From CAZTDU01 sp964617355 (lineage in GTDB: Bacteria; Pseudomonadota; Gammaproteobacteria; Burkholderiales; SG8-39): 64,000 nucleotides of DNA. The first letter of the stretch is position 1. Every line of letters starts with the position of its first letter. The stretch covers positions 1 to 64,000 of the forward strand of contig CAZTXP010000006.1 in assembly GCA_964617355.1 (NCBI GenBank), written 5' to 3'. Positions 44,121 through 55,697 of the stretch are shown here, piece after piece. The notes beneath the pieces are model-generated. The model had not been told where the DNA came from. It did not search any database and worked only from the letters and a program-made list of their open reading frames with translations. The translations under genes were made by a program, and so were the position numbers.

Positions 44121-44603
44121 CTAGCGCCGCACGTCCTTCACCTGCATCGTGCCCGAGGCGCCGTCGTACTCGACCTGGCGCTGCGGCAGCAGGTAGCGCA
44201 GCTTGAACGTGTCGCGCGAGGGCGCGTAGCTGAGGTCCGGGTTCTTCGCCACGCTGCGCAGCGCGAGCGGCATGTTGACGTCGTCGAGCGTCTCCGGCAC
44301 GCGGCCCTGCGACAGCATGAAGAGGTAGACCATCTCGCCGATCGCCGCGAGGTCGGCCATCGCGACCGACTCCGATTGCGGCGGCGGCACCTCGAACGGC
44401 TCGCCGAAGCGTGGCAGGCGCTGCACCGCCACCAGCGCGAACGTGCCGCCGATCACCGCGGCGAGCGCGAGCTTCGCGAGGTTGCGCGCCGGCGCGGCGG
44501 CGCGGCGCATCGCGGTCTCGTAGCGCTGCTGCTGGCGGCGCACCTTCGTGCCGGCCGCGGCCGCGAGGTCGTCGAGGTTCTCGTCGCGCGCGGCGCGGCT
44601 CAT
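44121..44603 (-). CDS. Small membrane-anchored protein of a pilus-like operon, unknown function
   Basis: 160 aa. A basic N-terminus (KVRRQQQRYETAMRR) and one membrane helix (LALAAVIGGTFALVAV, near residues 48-63) are followed by a periplasmic part of about 95 residues with EMVYLFMLSQGRVPETLDDV. That segment resembles the globular part of pilin-like proteins. It ends with LLPQRQVEYDGASGTMQVKDVRR. It starts in an ATGA overlap with the prepilin gene, so it belongs to the same machine, perhaps as an assembly or minor pilin-like component. Confidence 0.7.
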   Translation of the reverse strand: MSRAARDENLDDLAAAAGTKVRRQQQRYETAMRRAAAPARNLAKLALAAVIGGTFALVAVQRLPRFGEPFEVPPPQSESVAMADLAAIGEMVYLFMLSQGRVPETLDDVNMPLALRSVAKNPDLSYAPSRDTFKLRYLLPQRQVEYDGASGTMQVKDVRR

Positions 44604-45805
44604 GGCGTGGTGCCCCAGTTGCGGTTGATCGGGTCCATGTACCAGAGCGGGTCGCGCGCCGGCGTGGTCGCCGTCTTCGGCGGATCCATGTACCACCCGG
44701 GATCGCGCGGCGGCGAGACCACCGGCGGGCGCGCATGCGGCGGCTGGTTGCCGGTGTAGGTCGGGTCCATGTACCAGCCGGGGTCGTACTGCTGCGAAGC
44801 CCGCGTGTCGAACGGTCGCCGGCGCACGGGCTGCGGCTTCGGCTGGGGCGTCAGCATCGGGGTGCCGAGCGGGCCCCACGACCACCCGGACGACGCTTGC
44901 GAAGTGGAAGCCTGCGGCGTGAGCACCGGCGTGCCGAGCGGCCCCCAGGTCCAGCCCGGGTTCGCCTGCGAGGTCGATCCCTGCGGGGTCAGCACGGGCG
45001 TGCCGAGCGGGCCCCACGTCCATCCCGGGTTCGCGGTGGTCGTCGTGGCCGTGCCGCTCGCCGAGGGCTTCGTGACCGCGGCTTGTTGCGTGGTGGCGGG
45101 CGGCTTCGGCGTCGTCACCGGCGGTTGGGGCGTCACGACCGGCGGTTGCGGAGGCGTCACCACGGCAGGTTGCGGCGGTGTCACGACGGCAGGCTGGGGC
45201 GGCGTCACGACAGCGGGCTGCGGTGGCGTGACCACCGGCGGTTGCGGCGGCGTCACCGCGGCGGTGGTGGCGCCGATCTCGGGCAGCCGGAAGTAGAGCG
45301 CCGCCTCGGTGCTGCCGATGGTGCCGAGGTAGGCGTGCGGCTTCATCACTTCGTAGACCGCGAGCGCCACCTGGCGCGACGCGGTGGCGCGGTCGTCGCG
45401 GCCGATGCCCGACGGGATCCACGAGATCGCCACCTTGTACTGGCCCGGCGCGTTGGTGTTGTACCAGCCGGAACTCACCGACAGCTCGACGCCGAGCCGC
45501 TGGTGCGAGAGCTCCGCCTGCCCGAGCTCGGTCACGCGCGTGGCCGAGGCGAAGCCCTGCGACGCGAGGTAGGCGTTCACCTCCCAGCCGCCGGTGGTCA
45601 CCTTAAGGTCGGTGCCCAGCGCCGCGCCGCGCTCCGACTGCAGGCCCGAGAGCACGGTGCGGATCTTGTCCATCACCAGCACCACCTCGGCGGCCTTGGC
45701 GCGGTACAGGTACGCCTGGTAGCTGGGCAACGCGATCATGACGAGGATGCCGAGGATGCCGAGCACCATCACCAGCTCCAGCAGCGTGAATCCACGGGCG
45801 CGCAT
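44600..45805 (-). CDS. Type IV-like prepilin with long proline-rich repetitive tail
   Basis: 401 aa; GGGGAG precedes ATG 45803-45805. The class III-like prepilin leader is only four residues, M-R-A-R-G, followed by FTLLELVMVLGILGILVMIA, with Glu5 of the mature protein present. A pilin-type globular region extends to about residue 175 (YRAKAAEVVLVMDKIRT... ALYFRLPEIG). The remaining 225 residues are low-complexity: TPPQPAVV repeats, three 23-residue GWTWGPLGTP repeats, and three DPGWYMDP repeats. This tail is far beyond normal pilins. The gene overlaps the ATPase stop by one base (TGATG). Confidence 0.85.
   Translation of the reverse strand: MRARGFTLLELVMVLGILGILVMIALPSYQAYLYRAKAAEVVLVMDKIRTVLSGLQSERGAALGTDLKVTTGGWEVNAYLASQGFASATRVTELGQAELSHQRLGVELSVSSGWYNTNAPGQYKVAISWIPSGIGRDDRATASRQVALAVYEVMKPHAYLGTIGSTEAALYFRLPEIGATTAAVTPPQPPVVTPPQPAVVTPPQPAVVTPPQPAVVTPPQPPVVTPQPPVTTPKPPATTQQAAVTKPSASGTATTTTANPGWTWGPLGTPVLTPQGSTSQANPGWTWGPLGTPVLTPQASTSQASSGWSWGPLGTPMLTPQPKPQPVRRRPFDTRASQQYDPGWYMDPTYTGNQPPHARPPVVSPPRDPGWYMDPPKTATTPARDPLWYMDPINRNWGTTP
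44631..44790 (-). repeat. Three coding repeats of the DPxWYMDP motif
   Basis: Three copies of a roughly 25-nt unit (plus-strand word GG(G/A)TCCATGTACCA) at about 44634, 44684 and 44765 encode D-P-(G/L)-W-Y-M-D-P at the C-terminus of the prepilin. Spacings are unequal (about 50 and 80 nt), so the motif is conserved without strict tandem order. Confidence 0.8.
44842..45035 (-). repeat. Three tandem 69-bp repeats encoding GWTWGPLGTPVLTPQ units
   Basis: Period 69 nt (23 codons), three copies. The core (plus-strand GGGGTGCCGAGCGGGCCCCA and variants) encodes G-W-(T/S)-W-G-P-L-G-T-P-(V/M)-L-T-P-Q, joined by S-T-S-Q-A linkers. Copies differ mainly at third codon positions. Confidence 0.85.
45106..45262 (-). 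repeat. About six 24-bp repeats encoding TPPQPAVV units
   Basis: Period 24 nt (8 codons). The plus-strand word GGTTGCGGCGGCGTCAC and variants recur six times, encoding V-T-P-P-Q-P-(A/P)-V. One unit is shortened by one codon. The repeat forms a Pro/Gln linker after the pilin domain. Confidence 0.85.
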
Positions 45806-47919
45806 CACGATTCTCCCCAGGACAGCGATCGAATCACCTCCGCGATGCGCGCCGCGCTCGCGGGCTTGGGCACCACGTAGTTCGCGGCGCGCTGCTCGAG
45901 CGCCTGGCGCAGGCCCGGCGCCTCGGGCGGCACCAGCACCACCGCCGGGATGCCGGTCCACGCGAAGCTCTGGCGCAGCCGGCGCAGCATGTGCGAGGAC
46001 TTCGAGTCGTCGCCCTCGAGGTCGAGCAGCAGCAGGCCGACGTTCGGGTGCCGCGCGAGCAGCTTCGCCGGCTCGACATCCGGGTCGACGTCGATCACGC
46101 GATAGCCCGCGTCGGCGAGTTCGGCGCCGAGCGCAGCCACCAGTTCGCGGCCCGCACCGCTCACCAGCAGCTCGGACTCGGCCTCGCTCCTCGAGAACAG
46201 TGCCGCGTCGGTGGTGCTGCCGTCGAACCAGCCGACGTGCTTGTAGTGGCGCGCGAGCGCCGACCACCAGCCTTGCCCCATCACCTGCACCGCTTCCTCG
46301 GGCGTGGTCACGCCCGAGACGACGAGGTCGAGCACGCGCATCGCGAGCGGCCGGTGGTCGGGGCCGTCGCCCTCGTGCACCGGGGTATCGCGATCCCAGA
46401 TTTCCGGCGAGGGGTCTCCGGACATCAGGCTCAGGCGGTCGCTGTTCGACGGGAAGTAGAACTCCACCACCGGCATCACGCCCTTGAAGCCCGCGAACCC
46501 GCACTGCTCGCAACCCACGGCGCGAAACCGCGGGCGCTCGCGCGTGATGTCGTGGAACAGCGTCTCGGCCGCCGTCCAGGGCTCGGTGGCCGGCGTCGCG
46601 CAGGCCGCGCACAGCCGGCGCACGAGGCGCTGCGACACCACCGCCTGCAGCGTCTCGCCGATCATCGGCGCGCTGACGCCGAGGTTCAAGAGGCGCGGCA
46701 CCGCGTAGCGCGCCGCCGACGAGTGCAGCGTCGAGAACACGAGGTGGCCGGTGAGCGCGGCGCGCGTCGCCGCCTCGGCGGTTTCCTCGTCCCGGATCTC
46801 GCCCAGCAGCAGCACGTCCGGGTCCTGCCGCAGCTGCGCGCGCAGCACCGAGGCGAACGTCGTCCCTCGCTCGGGCCGCACCTCGACCTGCGAGAGGCCC
46901 GGCAGCACGTACTCGACCGGCTGCTCGATGGTGGCGATCGAGCGCTGCATCGAATTGAGCGACGACACCAGCGCGTAGAGCGAGGTCGTCTTGCCGCAGC
47001 CCGTGGGGCCGACGAAGAGCACCAGGCCGCTGTCCAGCCGCGTGAGGCGCTGCAGCGCCTGCGCGCGTGCCGGCGCGTAGCCGAGTTTCTCGAGCGAGAA
47101 CACGCGCGCCTGGTTGAGTAGCCGTATCACGAGGCGCTCGCCCTGCGCGTTCGGCACGCTGGAGAGGCGCAGGTCGTAGCGGCGCTCGCCGAGGTACACG
47201 GTGCCGCGGCCATCCTGGGGCCTCGCGGCGTCGGTGACGTCCATGCCGGCCGTGGCCTTGAAATGCCGCACCACGTGCACGCCGACCTCGTGGGTCAGCG
47301 ACGACAGGCGCGCGAGCGTGCCGTCGACGCGGATGCGTACCAGGTACCCGCCCATGTAGGGCTGCAGGTGCAGGTCGGACGCGCGGCGCTCGGCCGCGCG
47401 GCGCAGCAGTTGCCGCGCGAGGCGCACCACCGGGTCGGCGTCGGCCTCGGTGGCCGGCGGCGCGTCGAGGTCCACCGTGGCCTTCGCCTCGCGCTGCGCG
47501 GCTTCGCCGTAGAGGCGCAGCACCGCGCTCTCGATTGCCGCCGGACCTTGCACCACGGGCGCGAGCGACTGCCCGGCGACGAAGCGCAGTTCCTCGAGCG
47601 TGTCCTTGTCGTCGGGGTTGCAAGTCGCAAGCTGCAGGCGCTCGCCGTCGCGACCGGTCACCAGCACGCGATGCCGCAGTGCGAGCGCGTACGGCAGGGT
47701 GCGGAGCAGCTCGGTCGAGGCGCCATCGAGCCGGGCCACCGGGATCGAGAAGTGCTCGGCCGCGGCCTTCGCGAGTTGCGCCTCGCTCGCGCCGGCCGCG
47801 CGCTCGGCGACCTGCCACGCCTCGTTCGGGGAGTCCGGCATCGTCGCCGGCAACGCCGCGCGCGCGCCCGGGCGCAGCGCCTCGGCCACGTCCGCCAGCC
47901 AATCGAACTTGCTCGCCAC
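45805..47919 (-). CDS. GspE/PilB-type secretion ATPase with C-terminal receiver-like domain
   Basis: 704 aa from GTG 47917-47919, with GGAGG seven bases upstream. Residues 1-140 form an MshEN-like N-terminal domain. The ATPase core has Walker A GPTGCGKT (304-311), Walker B DVLLLGEIRDEE (368-379), STLHSS, and a Cys pair set (LCAACA, CEQCGF) typical of zinc-binding PilB/GspE. The last 123 residues (from about 582) look like a response-regulator receiver: LLLLDLEGDD with a possible acceptor Asp and VPKPAS with the conserved Lys, but without the N-terminal acidic pair. It would power assembly of the downstream prepilin at the inner membrane. Confidence 0.88.
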   Translation of the reverse strand: MASKFDWLADVAEALRPGARAALPATMPDSPNEAWQVAERAAGASEAQLAKAAAEHFSIPVARLDGASTELLRTLPYALALRHRVLVTGRDGERLQLATCNPDDKDTLEELRFVAGQSLAPVVQGPAAIESAVLRLYGEAAQREAKATVDLDAPPATEADADPVVRLARQLLRRAAERRASDLHLQPYMGGYLVRIRVDGTLARLSSLTHEVGVHVVRHFKATAGMDVTDAARPQDGRGTVYLGERRYDLRLSSVPNAQGERLVIRLLNQARVFSLEKLGYAPARAQALQRLTRLDSGLVLFVGPTGCGKTTSLYALVSSLNSMQRSIATIEQPVEYVLPGLSQVEVRPERGTTFASVLRAQLRQDPDVLLLGEIRDEETAEAATRAALTGHLVFSTLHSSAARYAVPRLLNLGVSAPMIGETLQAVVSQRLVRRLCAACATPATEPWTAAETLFHDITRERPRFRAVGCEQCGFAGFKGVMPVVEFYFPSNSDRLSLMSGDPSPEIWDRDTPVHEGDGPDHRPLAMRVLDLVVSGVTTPEEAVQVMGQGWWSALARHYKHVGWFDGSTTDAALFSRSEAESELLVSGAGRELVAALGAELADAGYRVIDVDPDVEPAKLLARHPNVGLLLLDLEGDDSKSSHMLRRLRQSFAWTGIPAVVLVPPEAPGLRQALEQRAANYVVPKPASAARIAEVIRSLSWGES

Positions 47920-47974
47920 CGTGCCGCCTCCCTTGCGCGCGCTCCCTCTGGATGGGAGAGTCGCGGCGAGGGTG

Positions 47975-47980
47975 ATTATA
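47975..47980 (-). promoter_or_regulatory. Possible -10 element (TATAAT) of the pilus-like operon
   Basis: The minus strand reads a perfect TATAAT about 55 nt upstream of the GTG start of the ATPase gene, in an otherwise GC-rich spacer. No convincing -35 hexamer is seen 16-18 nt further upstream, so this is a weak call. Confidence 0.4.
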
Positions 47981-48070
47981 TCGGCGTGTCCGACGGTCGC
48001 CCCATGGCCTCGCTTGCGCGCGCCAGTGCGTCTGGGCACGATGGCGACCGTTTCCAGGGGAGCGTGATCC

Positions 48071-48520
48071 ATGATCGTCCTGCGCATGATCGCCGTGGCC
48101 GTCGTCGCCGGCTGCGCGACTTCGCCTCCAAGCCTCGGGCCGGAGGCGCTGCGCGGCACCGCATGGCGCCTGCTCGCGATCCAGTCGATGGACGACGCGC
48201 AGGGCACGACGCGGGTCGCGGATCCGTCCCGCTACACGCTGCGCTTCGACGCCGAGGGCCGCGCCGCGCTGCGGCTCGACTGCAATCGCGGTACCGGCAC
48301 GTGGAAGGCGCAACCGGCCGGCGACGGCACCGGCTCGCTCGAGTTCGGGCCGATCGCCACGACGCGCATGGCCTGCCCACCGCCGTCGCTCGGCGATCGC
48401 GTGGGTCGCGACCTCGGCTACGTGCGCGGCTTCCGCCTGAAGGACGGCAAGCTGTACCTCTCGCTGATGGCGGACGGCGGGATCCTCGAATGGGAGCCCG
48501 AGCCGCTCAGCCGCCCGTGA
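48071..48520 (+). CDS. META-domain lipoprotein
   Basis: 149 aa; AGGGGAG precedes ATG 48071. The lipobox VVAGC gives a Cys near residue 15. The mature part matches the META/HslJ fold: LRGTAWRLLAIQSMD, YTLRFDAEGRAALRLDCNRGTGTW, FGPIATTRMACP and LYLSLMADGGILEWE. These outer-membrane or periplasmic lipoproteins have no settled function. Its 3' end overlaps the convergent exported protein gene by 14 nt. Confidence 0.88.
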   Translation: MIVLRMIAVAVVAGCATSPPSLGPEALRGTAWRLLAIQSMDDAQGTTRVADPSRYTLRFDAEGRAALRLDCNRGTGTWKAQPAGDGTGSLEFGPIATTRMACPPPSLGDRVGRDLGYVRGFRLKDGKLYLSLMADGGILEWEPEPLSRP

Positions 48521-49265
48521 TCACCGCCTCCGGGATGCGGTAGCGCTCGACGTCGTTCACCTCGACCGACCACTCGTCACCGGTCTTCGTCGCCTTGACG
48601 CCCTGCGCGCCTTCCGAGGTGACCTTCGCGCTCGCGAAGCGCAGCACGCGCTTCAGGCCGCCCGGCGGCGTCACGTGCACCTCGGCGTTCCCCGCAGAGC
48701 CGCGGATCACGCCGAACGGGCAGGGCTGCAGCGCCGCAGAAGCGTCGCCGACGACGCACGGCACGTTGCCGGTGGCGTGGAACGGCGTGCCCTTCACCTT
48801 CGCATCGGAGGCAGGCGCCTTGCCCAGGCCGGCCGCCGCGGGCGTGCCCGAGAGGCCGATGGTGAGCGTGAATGGCGCCGATTCGCCACGGCGCCCGGCG
48901 CTGCGCATCAGGTACACGCGCACCTTGTACTCGCCGTCCTGCGGCAGCGCGCCGCTCCAGTCGTTGCCGCCGACCGAGCCGTTGTGGATCGCGACGTCGT
49001 TCGATCCCGGCGGCAGGACGTTGAAGTAGAGCGCGTCGTTCGGGGTCTTGAGTTCCACCTTCATCGTCTGCCCGGCCTTCGCGCGCAGCAGGTAGTCGAT
49101 GGTCTGCCGGCCCTTCAGCGCGCCCTGGATCGTCGCGGCCGAGGCTCCCTTGGTGAAGCGCACCGGGCGGGTGACGATGTCGTCCGCGGCATGGGCGGCC
49201 GGGGCGACGAGGAGCAACGCCGCGAGGGCTGCGCGAACGAGGACTCGCGTGTTCGAGAGGTTCAT
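48507..49265 (-). CDS. Exported beta-sandwich protein (PPC/PliG-like domain)
   Basis: 252 aa with a signal peptide (LVRAALAALLLVAPAAHAA). Residues about 40-140 form a pre-peptidase C-terminal/PliG-like beta-sandwich: IDYLLRAKAGQTMKVEL, WSGALPQDGEYKVRVYLMRSAGRRGE and FTLTIGLSG. PliG proteins inhibit g-type lysozyme, but the similarity here is only partial, so that function is a guess. The C-terminal part has one Cys pair (PCVVGD ... QPCPFG). Confidence 0.65.
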   Translation of the reverse strand: MNLSNTRVLVRAALAALLLVAPAAHAADDIVTRPVRFTKGASAATIQGALKGRQTIDYLLRAKAGQTMKVELKTPNDALYFNVLPPGSNDVAIHNGSVGGNDWSGALPQDGEYKVRVYLMRSAGRRGESAPFTLTIGLSGTPAAAGLGKAPASDAKVKGTPFHATGNVPCVVGDASAALQPCPFGVIRGSAGNAEVHVTPPGGLKRVLRFASAKVTSEGAQGVKATKTGDEWSVEVNDVERYRIPEAVITGG

Positions 49266-49274
49266 CCGGGAATC

Positions 49275-50591
49275 CTAGCCGATCTTCGACGGCAGCCAGA
49301 TCGCGATGCCCGGCAGCGCGAAGATCAGCGCCAGCACCACGAGGCTGATGACGACGTAGGGCGTGACCGCGCGGTAGATGTGCGCCATCGTCACCTGCGG
49401 CGGCGCGACGCCCTTCATGGTCATCAGCAAGAGGCCGTGCGGCGGCAGCAGCAGCCCCAGCTGCATGCAGATCAGGAACATCACGCCGAACCAGACCTGG
49501 TCGATGCCGAGCTGCTGCACGATCGGCATGAAGATCGGCAACGTGATCAGCATCATGCTCACCTGGTCGACGAACACGCCGAGCACGATCAGCACGAGCA
49601 TCATCGCGGCGACGATCGCGAGCGGCGAGAGACCCTGTCCGGTGATCGCCGAGACGAGCCCGTTCGACGCGCCCGAGAAGCTGAGGATCTGCGAGAACGT
49701 GGTCGCGCCGACGATGATGAAGAGGATCATCCCCGAGATCGACATCGTGCCCTTGAGCGCCGCAAGCGTGTTCGCGCGCGTCACGGCGCGGTAGCACAGC
49801 GCGAGCAGGAAGGTGGCGAACGCGCCGATCGCCGCCGACTCGGTCGGCGTCGCCCAGCCGGCGGACATCGAGGCCACCACGAGCCCGAAGATCGACACCA
49901 GCGGCAGCACGTACTGCACGAACGGGCCCCATTTCTCCCAGCCGGCGTGGCGTTGCGCGGCCACCGGCGGCGCGAGCGAGGGTTGCATCTTCACGCGCAC
50001 CACGATCCACGCGACGAAGATCGCCGACAGGATCAGGCCCGGCGTGACGCCGCCGATCAGCAGCTTCGAGATCGAGATGCCCGACAGGCTGCCGAGCAGC
50101 ACGGTGAGCGCCGAGGGCGGGATCAGCATGTCCACCGCGCCGATCGCCATGATCGGGCCGGTGGCCATGGTCGGGTGGTAGCCGCGCGCCAGCATCACCG
50201 GCACCATCAGGCTGCCGAGCATCGCGGTGGTGGCGATGGTCGAGCCCGAGATCGCCGAGAACACCGTGCCCGCGACCACCGCCACGACCGCGAGCCGCCC
50301 GGGCACCTCGCGCACGAGGCGCTCGATGCCGTCGATCACCTTCACCGCGAGCCCGGTGTGGAACAGGATCTCGCCCATCAGCACGAAGAGCGGGATCGGG
50401 GTGAGCGCGAAGCTCGCCACCGACGACACGGCATTGCGCGTCAGCTGTACCAGCCCCGGCTCGCCGCCCATCCACAGCCACGCGCCGACGATGTTCACCG
50501 CGAGGAAGGTGAACGCCACCGGCAGGCCGAGGAAAAGGAGCAGCGTCGAGCCCCCGAGCAGGAACCACGCCGCGAACTGCCAGCTCTGCAT
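49275..50591 (-). CDS. dctM: TRAP transporter large permease (DctM type)
   Basis: 438 aa from ATG 50589-50591, 12 or more membrane segments. Family motifs include PIPLFVLMGEILFHTGL, VFSAISGSTIATTAMLG and GAVDMLIPPSALTVLLG. It is the ion-coupled translocating subunit of the tripartite ATP-independent transporter with the two genes upstream. The start overlaps the DctQ stop by one base (TGATG). Confidence 0.92.
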   Translation of the reverse strand: MQSWQFAAWFLLGGSTLLLFLGLPVAFTFLAVNIVGAWLWMGGEPGLVQLTRNAVSSVASFALTPIPLFVLMGEILFHTGLAVKVIDGIERLVREVPGRLAVVAVVAGTVFSAISGSTIATTAMLGSLMVPVMLARGYHPTMATGPIMAIGAVDMLIPPSALTVLLGSLSGISISKLLIGGVTPGLILSAIFVAWIVVRVKMQPSLAPPVAAQRHAGWEKWGPFVQYVLPLVSIFGLVVASMSAGWATPTESAAIGAFATFLLALCYRAVTRANTLAALKGTMSISGMILFIIVGATTFSQILSFSGASNGLVSAITGQGLSPLAIVAAMMLVLIVLGVFVDQVSMMLITLPIFMPIVQQLGIDQVWFGVMFLICMQLGLLLPPHGLLLMTMKGVAPPQVTMAHIYRAVTPYVVISLVVLALIFALPGIAIWLPSKIG

Positions 50592-51118
50592 CAGGACGCG
50601 CTCACCGCGTCGTCGCGCGGCGCCCTGGGCCCGAGCGCGAGCCGGCGCATGCGGAACAGCACCTCGATGGCGAGGAGCAGGAAGGCGAAGGGCAGCGGCG
50701 CGAAGATCCACCACTCGGGCATCACCAGCGTCTTGATCGACATCGAGCCCTGCGCGTAGCTGTCCCACGCGGCCTGCGCGCCGTACCAGACCACCACCGC
50801 GCAGCAGGCCAAGGCAACGGCGTCGCAGAGCCACTCGCACGCCCACGCCGCCTTCGCCGGGATCGCGCGCAGCACGATGTCGACGCGGATGTGCCGGCCC
50901 TCGCGCAGCAGCCACGGCGCGGCAAGCATCGTGACGAGGTAGAGCCCCGTTTCCGACAGCTCGTTCGACCACGCGAGCCCGATCACGCCCGGGATCAGCG
51001 GCACGTTCCGCAGCAGCACGTCGGCGCAGATCATCAGCGTGATCGCGCCGACGAGTGCGCAAGACAGCAGCGCGAAGCCCTCCAGCACCTTGCCGAAGGC
51101 GCGGTCCAGGGCCTCCAT
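50591..51118 (-). CDS. dctQ: TRAP transporter small permease (DctQ type)
   Basis: 175 aa with four membrane helices, including LLSCALVGAITLMICADVLLRN and the family segment GLYLVTMLAAPWLLREGRHIRVDIV. It partners the large permease. It is placed 6 nt after the receptor gene and coupled to dctM. Confidence 0.92.
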   Translation of the reverse strand: MEALDRAFGKVLEGFALLSCALVGAITLMICADVLLRNVPLIPGVIGLAWSNELSETGLYLVTMLAAPWLLREGRHIRVDIVLRAIPAKAAWACEWLCDAVALACCAVVVWYGAQAAWDSYAQGSMSIKTLVMPEWWIFAPLPFAFLLLAIEVLFRMRRLALGPRAPRDDAVSAS

Positions 51119-51124
51119 CGGGAA

Positions 51125-52084
51125 CTACTTCTTCTTCGTGAACAGCTTCTGCATCGCCGGACCGTGCTGCGGCGAGAGCTTGATCACGCCCGCCCAGCCG
51201 GCGTCGACAGCCTGCTTCACGTAGGCGGCCGAGGTGGCGGCGTCGAAGGTGATGGTCTTGATGCCGGCGGCGGCCTGGCGCTTCTTCTCCTCGGCGCCGT
51301 AGGCCTTCCAGAAGTCGTTGCGGCCCTCGAAGTTGATCACCTGCTGCTGCAGGAACTCGCGCTGCTTCGCGGCGAGCGCGTTCCACTTCTTGAGGTTGGC
51401 CACCAGCGAGACCTCGGCGTCGTAGAAGCCGGGGTCGACGCGGTACTTGGTCTTCTCGTGCCAGTTGAGGTCGAAGATGCCGCCCACCGGCCAGCCGTAG
51501 CCGTCGACCACGCCGCGCTCGAGCGCGGTGTAGACCTCGCCGGGCGCGGTCTGCATGAGCGTCGCGCCCATCGCGCCGAAGAAGTCGCGGTACACCGGCG
51601 TGATGCGGATCTTGAGGCCCTTGAGGTCGGGCTTCGCGATCTCCTTGTTCAGGTACAGGTGGAAGGACTGGTTCTCGACCACGCGGCCGAGGTATTGCAT
51701 GTTGCCCTTCTCGTTCCAGACCTTGTTGATGTAGGCGAAGGCCCCGTTGGTGCGCTGCTCTGCGACCGGCATCTCGGTGAGCTTCAACGCGTCGGCCTCG
51801 GGGAACACGTTGGTGTAGAACGCGCCCGTGGACATGCCGATGTCCACCACGCCGCCCTGCACCGCCTTGCCCATCTCGAAGGTCGGCACCGCCTTCGGCC
51901 CGCCGATGAAGTTCAGCTGCAGCACGCCCTTGCCCTCGGCGTTGACGCGCTCGATCCAGTTCTCGAGCCGCTTCACGTAGAGGCTGTTCTCGGGGAAGGC
52001 GCTGACTACGCGCAGCGTGACCTCCTGCGCGAGCGTGGGGGTGGCGACGGCGGCGGCGAGGGCCGCGAGGGCAAGGCGTTTCAT
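51125..52084 (-). CDS. dctP: TRAP transporter substrate-binding protein (DctP type)
   Basis: 319 aa; AGGAGG upstream fixes ATG 52082-52084. A signal peptide (MKRLALAALAAAVATPTLAQ) precedes VTLRVVSAFPENSLYVKRLE. The ligand-binding signature is LKGLKIRITPVYRDFFGAMG with ALERGVVDGYGWP. It is the receptor of the complete TRAP system encoded here; the ligand is probably a carboxylate. It lies 29 nt downstream of hsdR on the same strand, so some read-through from the defence operon is possible. Confidence 0.92.
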   Translation of the reverse strand: MKRLALAALAAAVATPTLAQEVTLRVVSAFPENSLYVKRLENWIERVNAEGKGVLQLNFIGGPKAVPTFEMGKAVQGGVVDIGMSTGAFYTNVFPEADALKLTEMPVAEQRTNGAFAYINKVWNEKGNMQYLGRVVENQSFHLYLNKEIAKPDLKGLKIRITPVYRDFFGAMGATLMQTAPGEVYTALERGVVDGYGWPVGGIFDLNWHEKTKYRVDPGFYDAEVSLVANLKKWNALAAKQREFLQQQVINFEGRNDFWKAYGAEEKKRQAAAGIKTITFDAATSAAYVKQAVDAGWAGVIKLSPQHGPAMQKLFTKKK

Positions 52085-52113
52085 CGGGCGATTCCTCCTC
52101 TGGAACAGTGATT

Positions 52114-55236
<3,123 letters not shown>

Positions 55237-55240
55237 CGCG

Positions 55241-55684
55241 CTACGGAATCTCGATGCCGGTATGGATGTCGAGGATGCGCGCGCTCACGGCAACCGTGGC
55301 GCGAATTCGCCGGAAGTCCTTGTCGGTCGTCAGAACAGTAAGGCCGGCGACACTTGCAGTCGCGGCAATCCAGATATCGTTCTGCTCCACAGTCTGGCCC
55401 GCAGCCCGCAATGCCGAGTACATCTCAGCCCACTTCTCGTGCACGCCGGGCGATGCGATCGGGATCACCAGCGATCGATTGATCTGCTGCTCCAGGAGGA
55501 CCTTGCGCTTCTCGCCCCAGGTGTTCGAGCGCGCGAATGCCCGCAGCTCGCCAACCGAGACTTCGCAGATCGCGGGCCGGAAGCGTGCGCTTGATAGCTG
55601 GAACTGCGCATCGATCGCGGCGGATGCCTTGCTGCCTGCCCGGGTGGCGAGAAGCACCACATTCGTATCGAGCAGGTAGGACAT
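55241..55684 (-). CDS. PIN-domain ribonuclease (VapC-like)
   Basis: 147 aa. The four acidic PIN residues are visible: LLDTNVV, a Glu in CEVSVGEL, NDIWIAA and TTDKDF. Such proteins are Mg-dependent RNases, mostly toxins of VapBC pairs. No short antitoxin gene precedes it; instead the 317-aa unknown gene ends 13 nt upstream. The hsdR start is 4 nt downstream, so all three are probably one transcript. Confidence 0.9.
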   Translation of the reverse strand: MSYLLDTNVVLLATRAGSKASAAIDAQFQLSSARFRPAICEVSVGELRAFARSNTWGEKRKVLLEQQINRSLVIPIASPGVHEKWAEMYSALRAAGQTVEQNDIWIAATASVAGLTVLTTDKDFRRIRATVAVSARILDIHTGIEIP

Positions 55685-55697
55685 TCGGTCCGGCCTG

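Noticed and set aside
45106..45262. CRISPR-like short regular repeats
   Set aside because: The 24-bp units are directly adjacent without spacers, stay in codon phase and encode a Pro/Gln linker.
44600..48313. A 1237-codon frame running through the ATPase region into the prepilin
   Set aside because: Only the last 401 codons from the prepilin ATG make sense; the rest is an off-frame reading of the ATPase gene.
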